64,000 nucleotides of DNA, taken from Paracoccus isoporae (lineage in GTDB: Bacteria > Pseudomonadota > Alphaproteobacteria > Rhodobacterales > Rhodobacteraceae). A model generated the notes under the pieces. The model was given only the letters and a program-made list of their open reading frames with translations. It ran no database searches and was not told where the DNA came from. Made by a program: the position numbers and the translations under genes. Position 1 is the stretch's first letter; each line of letters opens with the position of its first letter. Below, piece after piece: positions 51,130-61,004 of the stretch. The stretch lies in contig NZ_FNAH01000001.1 of NCBI RefSeq assembly GCF_900101865.1, forward strand, positions 496,001 through 560,000. The letters run 5' to 3'.

Positions 51130-53985
51130 ATGTCACCAGCACTGATCGCCGCATTGCCCTTCCTGGGCGCGCTTCTGCCCGGATTGCTGATCCGCTCGGG
51201 CCGCAATGTCGCGGCGTTTTCCTGTGGCACGATGACCTTGCTGGCGCTGATCGGGGCGGTGCTGCATATCCCCGCAATCCTTCAGGGGCAGGTGATCGTC
51301 GCGGATTTCGCCTGGCTGCCGCGGATCGGTCTGAATGCGAGCTTTCGCATCGACGGGCTGAGCCTGCTGTTCGCGATCCTGATCCTCGGGATCGGGCTGC
51401 TGATCATCACCTACGCCCGCTATTACCTGTCGAAAGACGATCCGGTCGGGCAGTTCTATACCTATCTGATGCTGTTCCAGGGCGCGATGGTGGGGATCGT
51501 GCTGTCGGACAACATCCTTCTGCTGCTGGTGTTCTGGGAGCTGACCTCGCTGTCCTCCTTCCTGCTGATCGGGTACTGGAAACATCTGCCCGAGGGGCGG
51601 CAGGGCGCACGCATGGCGCTGACCGTGACGGGCGCGGGTGGGCTGGCGATGATCGCAGGCATGCTGATCCTGGGCGAGATCGCCGGCAGCTACCGCATCA
51701 GCGACATCTTGCAGGCGAAGGAGGCGATCCAGGCCTCGCCGTTCTATCTGCCGGCGCTGATCCTGATCCTGATCGGTGCGTTCACCAAATCGGCGCAGTT
51801 CCCGTTCCATTTCTGGCTGCCGCATGCGATGGCCGCGCCGACGCCGGTCTCGGCCTATCTGCATTCGGCCACGATGGTGAAGGCTGGGCTGTTCCTGATG
51901 GCGCGGCTATGGCCGGTGCTGGCGGGAACGCCCGAATGGTTCTACCTGGTCGCGACAACCGGGCTTGTAACGATGCTGCTCGGCGCGCTGATCGCGCTGT
52001 TCAAGGATGACCTGAAGGCGCTGCTGGCGTTTTCGACGGTCAGCCATCTGGGGCTGATCACCATGTTGCTGGGGCTGGGAACAGAGGCCGGGGCGATCGC
52101 CGCGGTGTTCCACATCATCAACCACGCCACCTTCAAGGCGGCGCTGTTCATGACAGCCGGGATCATCGATCACGAGACCGGCACGCGGTCGATCGCGCGT
52201 CTTGGCGGGCTGCGCAAGCTAATGCCGGTGACATTCCTGATCGGCACCATCGCGGCCTTGTCCATGGCCGGGATCCCGCCCTTCAACGGGTTCCTCTCCA
52301 AGGAGATGATGCTGGCCGAGGCGAATGACACGGTCTGGGCCGGATACACGCAGCTTTTCATGGTGATGGCCACGATCGGGGCGCTGTTCTCGGTCGGGTA
52401 TTCCTTCCGCTTCATCTGGCAGGTGTTCTTCGGGGATCAGCGCGACGACTACCCCCACCACCCGCATGATCCGGGCCCCGGCCTGTGGTTCAGCCCGGCG
52501 CTGCTGGTGGTTCTGGTGATCCTGATCGGGCTGATGCCGATGACGATGTCGGGATGGCTGGTGCGCGTCTCCGCCGATGCCGTGACCGGGCTGGAGACGC
52601 ATCCCCATATCTATATGTGGCACGGGGTGAACGCGGCGCTGATCGCCTCGATCATCGCGATTGCCGGCGGGGCGCTGCTGGTATTCCTGCACCGCCCGCT
52701 TCAGAGCGGCTGGGATGCTGCACCGCGACCTGAGGCGAAGGCGATGTTCGACGCGGTGATCCGCCGTGCCGCGCGGTGGGCGCAGGCGGTCAACGACGCG
52801 CTGCATGACGGACGCCTGGCCCGCGGGGCCAGCATGATGGCGATCACCGTGGTGATGGCGGGCATCTTCGCCTGGGCCACCGGGGCGGTCGGGCCGAGCA
52901 CACGGGAGATGCTGCCAGTCGAGCCGGTGGCGGCGATCGGCTTCGTGCTCTTGATCGTGGCGACCGGCTGCATGGTCACCTTCCACCGCAACCGGCTGCT
53001 CGCGCTCGTCCTGATCGGCATTGTCGGGCTGATCGTCTCCTGCGCTTTCGTGTATCTGTCGGCACCCGATCTCGCGCTCACCCAGATCTCGGTCGAGGTG
53101 GCCACGGTGATGCTGATGCTGCTGGCGCTGAATTTCCTGCCCAAACGCACCTGGGTCGAGACCGGCGGGCTGCGCCGCGGCGCGGATGCGCTGATCGCGA
53201 CGGCGGTCGGGCTGGGCTTCGGCGGTCTGGCCTATGCCATCATGCGTCGTGATTTCGCCTTCGAGACGATCTCGGGCTATCACCTGGAGAACAGCTACAA
53301 GCTGGGCGGCGGCGACAATGTGGTCAACGTGACACTTGTCGATTTCCGGGGCTATGACACGTTCGGCGAGATTACAGTTCTGGGCATCGCCGCCCTGGTG
53401 ATCTTCGCGATGACCGAGACGCTGATGACCGGCCGTTCCTCGCGCCGCCTGCTGAACTGGCGGCATGACCATCGTGAGGCGGGCGACCGCCACCCGCTGC
53501 TTCTGGTGGTGGCGACGCGGCTGATCCTGCCGATCTCGCTGACCGTGGGGCTGTTCATCTTCCTGCGCGGGCACAACCAGCCGGGCGGCGGATTCGTGGC
53601 CGGTCTCGTGGTGGCGATTTCGCTGCTGATGCAATACATGGCGTCCGGTTTTGCCTGGGCGCAGGAAAAGCAGCGCGTGCCGTTCCACGCCATGATCGGG
53701 CTGGGCGTCGTCGTCGCCGCCGCGACCGGGATGGGCGCCTGGCTCTGGGGGGTGCCGTTCCTGACCTCGAACTACACCTATGTGAAACTGCCCTTCCTGG
53801 AAGAGTTCGAGCTGGCCACCGCGATGGCCTTTGACTTGGGCGTGTTCCTCTGCGTGCTGGGTGCGGTGATGCTGGCGCTGAATTCGCTGTCGCGGATCGC
53901 GCGCCGCGCCGGCGAGACGGTGAATCGCGAGCCGATGGACATCGATCCGTCGCGGGACGGGCACAGCCACGGGGAGGCGAACTGA
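51130..53985 (+). CDS. mrpA: Mrp Na+/H+ antiporter subunit A (A/B fusion)
   Basis: Large membrane subunit of 951 residues of the multisubunit Mrp/Mnh/Pha cation/proton antiporter. The first two-thirds is NuoL-like, with conserved FWELTSLSSFLLIGYWK and AYLHSATMVKAGLFLMARLW carrying the Glu and Lys of proton transfer. A DUF4040-type segment and an MrpB-like domain (FLRGHNQPGGGFVAGLVVAI, about 810-930) complete the fusion, as in the PhaAB form of alphaproteobacteria. A His/Asp-rich tail ends it. The operon supports sodium, potassium or pH homeostasis. Confidence 0.95.
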   Translation: MSPALIAALPFLGALLPGLLIRSGRNVAAFSCGTMTLLALIGAVLHIPAILQGQVIVADFAWLPRIGLNASFRIDGLSLLFAILILGIGLLIITYARYYLSKDDPVGQFYTYLMLFQGAMVGIVLSDNILLLLVFWELTSLSSFLLIGYWKHLPEGRQGARMALTVTGAGGLAMIAGMLILGEIAGSYRISDILQAKEAIQASPFYLPALILILIGAFTKSAQFPFHFWLPHAMAAPTPVSAYLHSATMVKAGLFLMARLWPVLAGTPEWFYLVATTGLVTMLLGALIALFKDDLKALLAFSTVSHLGLITMLLGLGTEAGAIAAVFHIINHATFKAALFMTAGIIDHETGTRSIARLGGLRKLMPVTFLIGTIAALSMAGIPPFNGFLSKEMMLAEANDTVWAGYTQLFMVMATIGALFSVGYSFRFIWQVFFGDQRDDYPHHPHDPGPGLWFSPALLVVLVILIGLMPMTMSGWLVRVSADAVTGLETHPHIYMWHGVNAALIASIIAIAGGALLVFLHRPLQSGWDAAPRPEAKAMFDAVIRRAARWAQAVNDALHDGRLARGASMMAITVVMAGIFAWATGAVGPSTREMLPVEPVAAIGFVLLIVATGCMVTFHRNRLLALVLIGIVGLIVSCAFVYLSAPDLALTQISVEVATVMLMLLALNFLPKRTWVETGGLRRGADALIATAVGLGFGGLAYAIMRRDFAFETISGYHLENSYKLGGGDNVVNVTLVDFRGYDTFGEITVLGIAALVIFAMTETLMTGRSSRRLLNWRHDHREAGDRHPLLLVVATRLILPISLTVGLFIFLRGHNQPGGGFVAGLVVAISLLMQYMASGFAWAQEKQRVPFHAMIGLGVVVAAATGMGAWLWGVPFLTSNYTYVKLPFLEEFELATAMAFDLGVFLCVLGAVMLALNSLSRIARRAGETVNREPMDIDPSRDGHSHGEAN

Positions 53986-54344
53986 TGGAAGCACTCGTCG
54001 CCATTGCCATCGGGGCCATGACCGCCGCCGGGGTCTATCTGGTCCTGCGGCTTCGCACCTTCCCGACCGTGATCGGGATGACCATGATGTCCTATGCGAT
54101 CAACATTTTTCTCGTCGCATCGGGACGGCTGGCGGTGAACAAGCCGCCGATCCTGGACCCGTACGCGACCGGGATCGAATACACCGACCCGCTGCCGCAG
54201 GCGCTGACGCTGACCGCCATCGTGATCTCCTTCGGGATGACCGCCGTGGTCGTGCTGCTGGCGCTCGGCGCCTATATCGAGAGCGGGGACGACTATATCG
54301 ACATGCCTGACGCCGACCGGCGCGAGGACGGGGACGCCGAATGA
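53985..54344 (+). CDS. mrpC: Mrp antiporter subunit C
   Basis: NuoK-like small membrane subunit of 119 residues with three helices; GMTMMSYAINIFLVASGRL and DPLPQALTLTAIVISFGMTA are family landmarks. ATG shares its A with the mrpA stop (TGATG), and it overlaps mrpD by four bases. The C-terminal 20 residues are acidic. Confidence 0.94.
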   Translation: MEALVAIAIGAMTAAGVYLVLRLRTFPTVIGMTMMSYAINIFLVASGRLAVNKPPILDPYATGIEYTDPLPQALTLTAIVISFGMTAVVVLLALGAYIESGDDYIDMPDADRREDGDAE

Positions 54345-55942
54345 ACCACTTTATCATCGCCCCTGTCGTGATTCCGGCGGTTATTGGCGGACTCATCATC
54401 CTGTGGATGCGCCACGACATGCTGTTGCAGCGCATCTTTTCGACCGCCGGGTCGATCGTGCTGCTCGGGGTGTCGCTGTATCTGGCGTTCCATGCCAGCG
54501 GCGGCGAGGTCTTCGTCTATCGGCTCGGCAACTGGCCCGCGCCCTTCGGCATCGTGCTGATGCTCGACAAGCTGGCGGCGCTGATGCTGGTGCTGGGCGC
54601 ATTCCTGGCAGTGGTGGTCCAGCTTTACGCCATCGGATCGGGCTGGGACCGCAAGGGCTGGCATTTCCACGCGCTCTGGCAGTTCCAGATGATGGGGGTG
54701 ATGGGCGCCTTCCTGACCGGGGACGCCTTCAACCTGTTCGTGTTCTTCGAGGTGCTGCTGATCGCCTCCTACGGGCTGATGATCCATGGAGGCGGCGCGC
54801 TGCGGCTGCGGGCGGGGGTGCAGTATGTCATCATCAACCTGATGGGCTCGACCCTGTTTCTCGCGGCACTGGGGACGCTTTACGCGGTCACGGGCACGCT
54901 GAACATGGCCGACATGGCGGTCAAGGTCGCGCAGATGCCGGCCGAGGATACCGCACTGCTGCGCACCGGTGCGGTGCTGCTGATGCTGGTCTTCGCGATC
55001 AAGGCGGCCCTCGTGCCGCTGCATTTCTGGCTGCCGTCGACCTATGCCAACGCGCCCGGCCCGGTCGCGGCGCTATTCGCGATCATGTCCAAGGTCGGGG
55101 TATATTCGATCATTCGCTTCTACACCCTGGTCTTCCCCGGCGATTCCGTGGTTGAGGACATCGCCTCCGACATGTTGCTGCCCGCCGCGCTCATCACGCT
55201 GGTGATCGGCCAGATCGGAGTGCTCGGCGGGCGCCATCTGGGTCGCGTTGCCGCCCTTTCGGCCATCGCCTCGATCGGGACGCTGGTGATCGCGGTGTCG
55301 ATCTTCACGCCGCAATCGATCTCTGCGGCGCTGTATTACACCATTCACTCCACGCTGGCCGCGGCGTTGCTGTTCCTGGTCTCCGACATGATCGCGGCGC
55401 GGCGAAAGGGCGAGCTCTGGCTGACGCTGCGCCCCAAGATCCGCGACAACGGGCTGATCGCCGCCTTCTTTTTCGCCGCAGCCATTGCTGTCGCCGGCCT
55501 GCCGCCGCTGTCGGGTTTCATCGGCAAGCTGCTGGTGCTGGACGCGACCCGCGACGACATCTGGTGGATCGGGATCTGGTCCACCATCCTTGTCACATCG
55601 CTGTTTGCGATCATCGGATTCAGCCGCGCCGGCTCGACGCTGTTCTGGCTGCCCTACCAGCTTCAGCGCATCGAGGCCCAGGCCGAGGAGGAGGGGCGGC
55701 CCCGCCCGCAAGGCCCGATCCCGCCCAAGCTGGAGCCGGACGAGCATATCCAGGATATTGACGACGCCGTGTCGCCCACGCTGACCTTCGTCGCCGCCGG
55801 GACGTTGCTGGCCGGGCTGATCGCGCTGACCGTCTTCTCGCGCCCGGCGATGCTGATGACCGACTCGATCTCCGAACAGCTCTTCGATCCGCAACCCTAC
55901 GTGGAGTCGGTGCTGATCCGTCAGGAAGGAGCGCGGCAGTGA
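54341..55942 (+). CDS. mrpD: Mrp antiporter subunit D
   Basis: NuoM/NuoN-like antiporter subunit of 533 residues with about 14 helices. VFFEVLLIASYGLMIHGG and FAIKAALVPLHFWLPSTYAN have the conserved Glu and Lys for proton movement. PPLSGFIGKLLVLDA is typical of MrpD. A cytoplasmic charged loop (about 440-480, QAEEEGRPRPQGPIPPKLEP) is longer than usual. Coupled by ATGA overlap on both sides. Confidence 0.95.
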   Translation: MNHFIIAPVVIPAVIGGLIILWMRHDMLLQRIFSTAGSIVLLGVSLYLAFHASGGEVFVYRLGNWPAPFGIVLMLDKLAALMLVLGAFLAVVVQLYAIGSGWDRKGWHFHALWQFQMMGVMGAFLTGDAFNLFVFFEVLLIASYGLMIHGGGALRLRAGVQYVIINLMGSTLFLAALGTLYAVTGTLNMADMAVKVAQMPAEDTALLRTGAVLLMLVFAIKAALVPLHFWLPSTYANAPGPVAALFAIMSKVGVYSIIRFYTLVFPGDSVVEDIASDMLLPAALITLVIGQIGVLGGRHLGRVAALSAIASIGTLVIAVSIFTPQSISAALYYTIHSTLAAALLFLVSDMIAARRKGELWLTLRPKIRDNGLIAAFFFAAAIAVAGLPPLSGFIGKLLVLDATRDDIWWIGIWSTILVTSLFAIIGFSRAGSTLFWLPYQLQRIEAQAEEEGRPRPQGPIPPKLEPDEHIQDIDDAVSPTLTFVAAGTLLAGLIALTVFSRPAMLMTDSISEQLFDPQPYVESVLIRQEGARQ

Positions 55943-56427
55943 AACGGTTCTTCCCGCATCCCTACCTGTCGGTGCTGATGGTCGTGATCTGGCTGTTGCT
56001 GGTCAATGATTTCCGCTGGGGATCGCTGGTCTTCGGCATGATCCTGGCGGTGCTGATCCCGGCGCTGATTGCGCCTTACTGGCCGCGCAGCGGCGCGTTG
56101 CGCGCTCCGATGCGCTGCCTCAGCTATTGCGGCATGGTCATCGGCGATATCGTCGTCGCGAATATCGAGGTCGCGCGGATCGTCCTGTTCAAACCCCGCG
56201 CCGAACTGAAGCCGGCCTGGATCGTGATCCCGCTGGAGTTGCGCTCGCCCGAGGCGATCGCGATGCTGTCGGGCACCATCACGCTGACGCCCGGCACGGT
56301 AAGCTGCGATCTGTCGGAATGCGGACACGCCCTGCTGGTCCACTGCCTGCACGCGCCCGATCCCGATAGCGTCGTGACCGAGATCAAGACCCGCTACGAG
56401 GCAAGGCTGAAGGAGATCTTCACATGA
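55939..56427 (+). CDS. mrpE: Mrp antiporter subunit E
   Basis: Subunit of 162 residues with two N-terminal helices and a cytoplasmic domain; LRSPEAIAMLSGTITLTPGT is the family signature. ATGA overlaps with mrpD and mrpF place it in the operon. It is needed for complex assembly in characterised systems. Confidence 0.93.
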   Translation: MKRFFPHPYLSVLMVVIWLLLVNDFRWGSLVFGMILAVLIPALIAPYWPRSGALRAPMRCLSYCGMVIGDIVVANIEVARIVLFKPRAELKPAWIVIPLELRSPEAIAMLSGTITLTPGTVSCDLSECGHALLVHCLHAPDPDSVVTEIKTRYEARLKEIFT

Positions 56428-56693
56428 TCGGTTACGCGCTTCTCTTCGCCTTTGCCTGTTACGGCATCGCGCTGCTGTTCAACCTGTATCGCGTGGTGAT
56501 CGCGCCGGGCGTGCCGGACCGCATTCTGGCGCTCGACACGGTGGCCATCAACATGATCGCGCTGCTGACGCTGTTCGGCATTCGCGAGGGCACCGAGATG
56601 TATTTCGAGGCCTCGCTGCTCTTCGCCATGACCGGCTTCGTGTCCACGGTGGCCTATGCGAAATTCATCCTGCGCGGCGACATCATCGAATAG
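56424..56693 (+). CDS. mrpF: Mrp antiporter subunit F
   Basis: Three-helix subunit of 89 residues; NLYRVVIAPGVPDRILALD is the conserved MrpF segment. Starts in ATGA overlap with mrpE and ends 8 bp before mrpG. Confidence 0.93.
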   Translation: MIGYALLFAFACYGIALLFNLYRVVIAPGVPDRILALDTVAINMIALLTLFGIREGTEMYFEASLLFAMTGFVSTVAYAKFILRGDIIE

Positions 56694-56701
56694 GAGACGA
56701 C

Positions 56702-57106
56702 ATGGACCTGATCTTTGAAATCATCGTCTCTGCCCTGCTGGTCATCAGCGGGATCTTCGGCTTTGTCGGGTCTTACGGTCTGGTGAAGCTGCCGGAACCC
56801 ATGACCCGGTTGCACGCCCCCACCAAGGCCGCGACACTCGGCGTCGGCGCGGTGCTGATCGCCTCGATGATCCATTTCGCCTGGTTCGGGGGCAGGGTCA
56901 GCTGGCACGAGCTGCTGATTACCGTCTTCGTCTTCCTGACCGCCCCGGTGACCGGGCTGATGATCGCCAAGGCGAATATCCACCTGCAATGGGACAAGGA
57001 GGAGCTGCCGCCCACCGGCACCGGCACGAACTGGGCCACCCAATCCGACCGGCCCAGCATCATGGATGACGGCGCGGATTCCCGCCTGAAACACGAAGGC
57101 GACTGA
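56702..57106 (+). CDS. mrpG: Mrp antiporter subunit G
   Basis: Last subunit, 134 residues, with three helices; GSYGLVKLPEPMTRLHAPTK is the family signature. A GAGACG site precedes the ATG. The C-terminal 40 residues are polar and variable. The convergent dapA stop is 72 bp away; no clear terminator was seen in that gap. Confidence 0.93.
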   Translation: MDLIFEIIVSALLVISGIFGFVGSYGLVKLPEPMTRLHAPTKAATLGVGAVLIASMIHFAWFGGRVSWHELLITVFVFLTAPVTGLMIAKANIHLQWDKEELPPTGTGTNWATQSDRPSIMDDGADSRLKHEGD

Positions 57107-57178
57107 GCGCGCCATCGTCAGACCGCGCGCGATCTTGGCGCAGCCGGTGCACAGCCCCGCCTGCTGCAACGCTACGAC

Positions 57179-58054
57179 CTAGATCAGCCCGGCGTGCTGC
57201 ATCGCCTCGTCGATGCGGGCCTTGGTCGCCTGGGTCAGCCCGACAAGCGGCAGCCGCACCCGCTCATCGCACATGCCAAGCCGCGACATGGCGTATTTCG
57301 CACCGACGAGCCCCGGCTCGATGAACAGCGCCACATGCAGCGGCATCAGCCGGTCCTGCAATTCGAGCGCCTTGCCGTAATCGCCCGACAAGGTCGCGGC
57401 CTGGAACTCGGCGCAAAGCCGGGGGGCGACATTCGCCGTGACGCTGATGCAGCCGACGCCGCCATGCGCGTTGAAGGCGAGCGCCGTCCCATCCTCGCCC
57501 GAAAGCTGGACGAAATCGGGCCCGCAGGCAATCCGCTGCTGGCTCACGCGCTCCAGCTTTCCGGTGGCATCCTTGACGCCGACAATGCGCGGCAGACGGG
57601 CCAGCTCGCCCATCGTGTCGGGCAGCATGTCCACCACCGAGCGGCCGGGGATGTTGTAGATGATGATCGGCAGATCGGTGGCGTCGTGAATGGCCGTGAA
57701 ATGCGCGATCAGCCCGGCCTGGGTAGGCCGGTTGTAGTAGGGCGTGACGACAAGGGCCGCGTCGGCGCCCACGGTCTCGGCATGCTGCGCCAGGCCGATC
57801 GCCTCCCGCGTGGAGTTCGAGCCGGTCCCGGCGATCACCGGCACCCGGCCTTCGGTGATCCGCACCACCTCCTCGACCACCCGCCGATGCTCGTCATGGC
57901 TCAGCGTCGGGGACTCGCCCGTCGTGCCGGTCGGCACCAGCCCGTCGCTGCCCTCGGCAATGTGCCATTCCACGACCTTCTTGAGCATGTCCAGATCCAG
58001 CTCGCCGTCCGGGGTGAACGGCGTGACCAGTGCGGGCAAGGACCCTTTGAACAT
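57179..58054 (-). CDS. dapA: 4-hydroxy-tetrahydrodipicolinate synthase
   Basis: Condenses pyruvate with aspartate semialdehyde in lysine/DAP synthesis. It has 291 residues, the family norm. Tyr133 (IIYNIPGRS) and the Schiff-base Lys161 (VGVKDATGK) lie at the same numbers as in the E. coli enzyme, and [10 protein letters not shown] is present near residue 42. Start ATG 58054 has AGGAG upstream; the upstream in-frame region is promoter DNA, not coding. Confidence 0.97.
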   Translation of the reverse strand: MFKGSLPALVTPFTPDGELDLDMLKKVVEWHIAEGSDGLVPTGTTGESPTLSHDEHRRVVEEVVRITEGRVPVIAGTGSNSTREAIGLAQHAETVGADAALVVTPYYNRPTQAGLIAHFTAIHDATDLPIIIYNIPGRSVVDMLPDTMGELARLPRIVGVKDATGKLERVSQQRIACGPDFVQLSGEDGTALAFNAHGGVGCISVTANVAPRLCAEFQAATLSGDYGKALELQDRLMPLHVALFIEPGLVGAKYAMSRLGMCDERVRLPLVGLTQATKARIDEAMQHAGLI

Positions 58055-58095
58055 GACACGCTCCTGAAGCTCGGGGGTTAAAAAAAGCTGGCGGG

Positions 58096-58124
58096 ACACT
58101 AGACCCGGCAAAGCGAATTGCCAA
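58096..58124 (-). promoter_or_regulatory. Sigma-70-like promoter of dapA
   Basis: On the minus strand TTGGCA (58119-58124) and TAGTGT (58096-58101) with a 17-bp spacer, about 40 bp upstream of the dapA start codon. Confidence 0.5.
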
Positions 58125-58169
58125 GCTTGTGAATTGAAGATGGGCAGGCTTGCCATCACATTGGGCGCG

Positions 58170-60293
58170 ATGATGTATCCTTTACGCGACATGATGGCCG
58201 CAGCCCTGCTGACCCTGTCCGCGGCGCTGCCCGCCCGCGCCGAGTCGGTACCCGAACTCGCCACCGCGCTGACGGCGGCAAATGCGGGGAACTGGGCCGT
58301 CGCGACGGATGCGGCGGATCAGTCCGGCCCGCTGGCGCGCGCCCTGGTGGAGTGGCAGGCGCTCCGCGCCGGTCGCGGTTTGTTCGGCGATTACCTGGCC
58401 TTTGTGCAGGACCATGCCGACTGGCCGGGGATGGAGCTTCTGCGCCGTCGGGGCGAGGGCAAGATCACGGAAGACATCCCGGCACGGGACGTTCTGGCCT
58501 GGTTCGACGGCCACGCGCCGCAATTGCCCGCTGGTGCCATGGCCCTGATTGCCGCCCTGACGCAGACGGATCCAGACCGCGCGCAGCAAGAGGCGCGCCG
58601 CGTCTGGCTGACCATGCCGATGACGGCGACGGATGAAACGGCTTTCCTGGCGAGGTTCGGCGCTGACGTGGCCGATTTGCACAGCGCGCGTGTGTTCGCG
58701 CTGCTCGATCAGTTCGAATGGCAGATCGCGGAGCAGGGGCTGTCCCGGCTGGACGGTGCCGAGCGGGCACTCGCGTCGGCAAGGATCGCAACCCAGGCCC
58801 GGCGCGGTGGTGTGGACGAGATGATCCTCGCTTTGCCGGCCGCGCAGCAGGACGATGCCGGGCTCGCGATGGACCGGTTCCGCTGGCGTGTGCAGGCGAA
58901 GCTGCATGATCTGGCACGCGAGTTGATGGCGGAACGCTCCAGCTCTGCCGAGGATCTGCGCCGCCCCGAGATCTGGGCCTCGGCGCGGGCCGATTACGCG
59001 CGGGCATCGCTGCGCGACGGCGATTGGACGGCGGCGGAGAGCATCGCGGCACCGCATTTCCTCGAACCCGGCACCGAAGAATATGCCGAGATGGAGTTTC
59101 TCGCCGGTTATGCGGCGCTTCGTGGCGGCGATGCGGACCGGGCCTTGGCGCATTTCGACAATCTGGGCGAGAACACCAGCAGCGTCATCAGCCAGTCCCG
59201 CGCGCTCTACTGGCAGGGAAGGGCGCAGGAAGCCGCCGGCGCCGACGCGGCCGCGCGGGAATCCTTCGAGAAAGCGGCGCAGATGCAGTCCGCCTATTAC
59301 GGCCAACTCGCCGCCGAACGCATCGGCGCGCCCACCGATCCCGCCCTCTCCGTGCCCGGACGGGCGGAGGCTGCGCTGCCGCAATGGCGGCGGTCCGCGC
59401 TGCGCGAGAACGAGGTGTTCCAGGCCGGCGTCTTTGCCTTCGCATCCGGCCACCCGGATCTGGGCCAGCGGTTCTTCCTGCATCTGTCGGAAACCGCCGA
59501 GGCCGAGGATATCGCGCGGATGGCGCGGCTGACGCTGGAGATGCGCTACCCCTGGCATGCGCTGCGACTGGCCAAGCGTGCCGCAGCACAAGGTGCGGTC
59601 TATCCGGCGGCCTATTTCCCGCTGACCGGGCTGGAACGCGCCCCCCTGGACCTGCCGCCAGAGCTGGTCATGTCCATTTCCCGCCAGGAATCGGAGTTCA
59701 ACCATACCGTTTCGTCCCATGTCGGCGCGCTCGGCCTCATGCAGTTGATGCCCGGCACGGCGCAGCAGATGGCCCGGCAGGTCGGGCTGCGCTATGACCG
59801 GGCGCGGCTGACGCAGGACCCGCAGTATAACGCCACGCTCGGCGCCGCCTATCTGAAAGGGCTGCGCGAGCGGTTCGGGCCGTCATCGGCGCTTGTCGCG
59901 GCGGGCTATAACGCCGGGCCGGGCCGGTCGCGCGAATGGACCGAACGTTTCGGCGATATTCGCACCCAGGCCGATCCGGTAGACTGGGTCGAGATGATCC
60001 CCTTCGACGAAACCCGCAACTACGTCATGCGGGTGACCGAGGCGCTGCCGATCTATCGCGCCCGCATCGCAGGCCGGCCGATGCCGCTGACGCCGACGCG
60101 GGATCTGACCGGCGACGGCTATGTGCCGCCGCCGCCGAAGCCGAGGCAGACATTGCCAGATGTGCTGACCCGCTCCGTCCCGCCACCGCAGCCGGGTGAC
60201 GCGCTGTCGCCCGCGGCCGCGGCATTCGTGGAACCCGAGTCTCCCGCCCCGGCGGCCCCGACCCGCCCCACGGCCCGGCCGAGCAGCGGCTAG
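58170..60293 (+). CDS. Soluble lytic murein transglycosylase (Slt70-like)
   Basis: Periplasmic enzyme of about 707 residues that cleaves the MurNAc-GlcNAc bond with 1,6-anhydro formation. A signal peptide ends AALPARAE. A long alpha-superhelical U-domain (about 40-470, TPR-like) precedes the SLT domain (about 485-620), where the catalytic Glu is in [10 protein letters not shown], followed by [13 protein letters not shown] and [12 protein letters not shown] Pro-rich tail of about 60 residues follows. Start is uncertain among ATGs at 58140, 58170 and 58191; 58170 gives the most normal signal peptide. Confidence 0.92.
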   Translation: MMYPLRDMMAAALLTLSAALPARAESVPELATALTAANAGNWAVATDAADQSGPLARALVEWQALRAGRGLFGDYLAFVQDHADWPGMELLRRRGEGKITEDIPARDVLAWFDGHAPQLPAGAMALIAALTQTDPDRAQQEARRVWLTMPMTATDETAFLARFGADVADLHSARVFALLDQFEWQIAEQGLSRLDGAERALASARIATQARRGGVDEMILALPAAQQDDAGLAMDRFRWRVQAKLHDLARELMAERSSSAEDLRRPEIWASARADYARASLRDGDWTAAESIAAPHFLEPGTEEYAEMEFLAGYAALRGGDADRALAHFDNLGENTSSVISQSRALYWQGRAQEAAGADAAARESFEKAAQMQSAYYGQLAAERIGAPTDPALSVPGRAEAALPQWRRSALRENEVFQAGVFAFASGHPDLGQRFFLHLSETAEAEDIARMARLTLEMRYPWHALRLAKRAAAQGAVYPAAYFPLTGLERAPLDLPPELVMSISRQESEFNHTVSSHVGALGLMQLMPGTAQQMARQVGLRYDRARLTQDPQYNATLGAAYLKGLRERFGPSSALVAAGYNAGPGRSREWTERFGDIRTQADPVDWVEMIPFDETRNYVMRVTEALPIYRARIAGRPMPLTPTRDLTGDGYVPPPPKPRQTLPDVLTRSVPPPQPGDALSPAAAAFVEPESPAPAAPTRPTARPSSG

Positions 60294-60958
60294 CGCCTGA
60301 TCCCCCGGCTCATATGCCGTTTGCCGGCGAAGCCGGGGCTGCGGTGGACCTCGAACCCGGCCGCCTCAAGCGCGCGCCGGACATGGCCCGCGGCGGAATA
60401 GGTCGCGAATGTTCCGCCTTGCCGGGTAAGGGCGCCCACCTGCGCCAGCAGCTCCGCCCCCCAAAGCTCGGGATTCCTCGCCGGGGAAAACCCGTCGAGA
60501 AACCAGGCATCCGCCATGCCGTTCCATAAGGGCAGGGTCTGGCGGGCATCGCCGACGATCAGTTCCGCCTGCACCTGCCCGACGCGAAAACGCCGCGACC
60601 CGTAGCCAAGACGAAGCTGCGCCGACAGTTCCGCGAGGTCTGGGAAGGCGGTGTGGGCCTGCGCCAGTTGGCTGGCGTCCATCGGATAGGCCTCGAAGCT
60701 CTTGAACCGGACCGGCCGGTCCGCAAGCTCGGCAAGCGCCAGCAGATTCAAGCCGGTTCCGAATCCCAGCTCCACCACGTGAAGCACATCTGCTCCCGCC
60801 TCCGCGATGCGCGCTTGCAGGTCGTTCCCGGACAGGAACACATGCCGCGTCTCGTCGAGCCCGCCGGCCAGGCTGAAATAGGGATCGTCGAACCGGCGCG
60901 ACACCGGCACGCCGCCGTCGCGCCATTCCAGGTCCGGTGGCTGGTCATGTTCGCTCAT
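60290..60958 (-). CDS. mnmD: tRNA U34 5-methylaminomethyl-2-thiouridine methyltransferase MnmD
   Basis: SAM-dependent methyltransferase of about 222 residues corresponding to the N-terminal half of E. coli MnmC. The N-terminus PVSRRFDDPYFSLAGGLDET matches that family, the SAM loop is VVELGFGTGLNLLAL, and the catalytic region is DAWFLDGFSPARNPELW. It completes mnm5s2U in tRNAs. The oxidoreductase half of MnmC is not fused; a related FAD protein is encoded divergently 46 bp away. ATG 60958 has AGGGAG upstream. Stop overlaps the convergent transglycosylase gene. Confidence 0.93.
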   Translation of the reverse strand: MSEHDQPPDLEWRDGGVPVSRRFDDPYFSLAGGLDETRHVFLSGNDLQARIAEAGADVLHVVELGFGTGLNLLALAELADRPVRFKSFEAYPMDASQLAQAHTAFPDLAELSAQLRLGYGSRRFRVGQVQAELIVGDARQTLPLWNGMADAWFLDGFSPARNPELWGAELLAQVGALTRQGGTFATYSAAGHVRRALEAAGFEVHRSPGFAGKRHMSRGIRR

Positions 60959-61004
60959 CGCCGTTAACTCCCTGAATGTGCAGAACTGGCGAAAGAGGGC
61001 GGCA

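Noticed and set aside
57179..58264. dapA starting at 58264
   Set aside because: The extra 70 codons run over a promoter-like region and have no similarity to DapA; ATG 58054 has a good ribosome-binding site and gives catalytic residues at the standard numbers.
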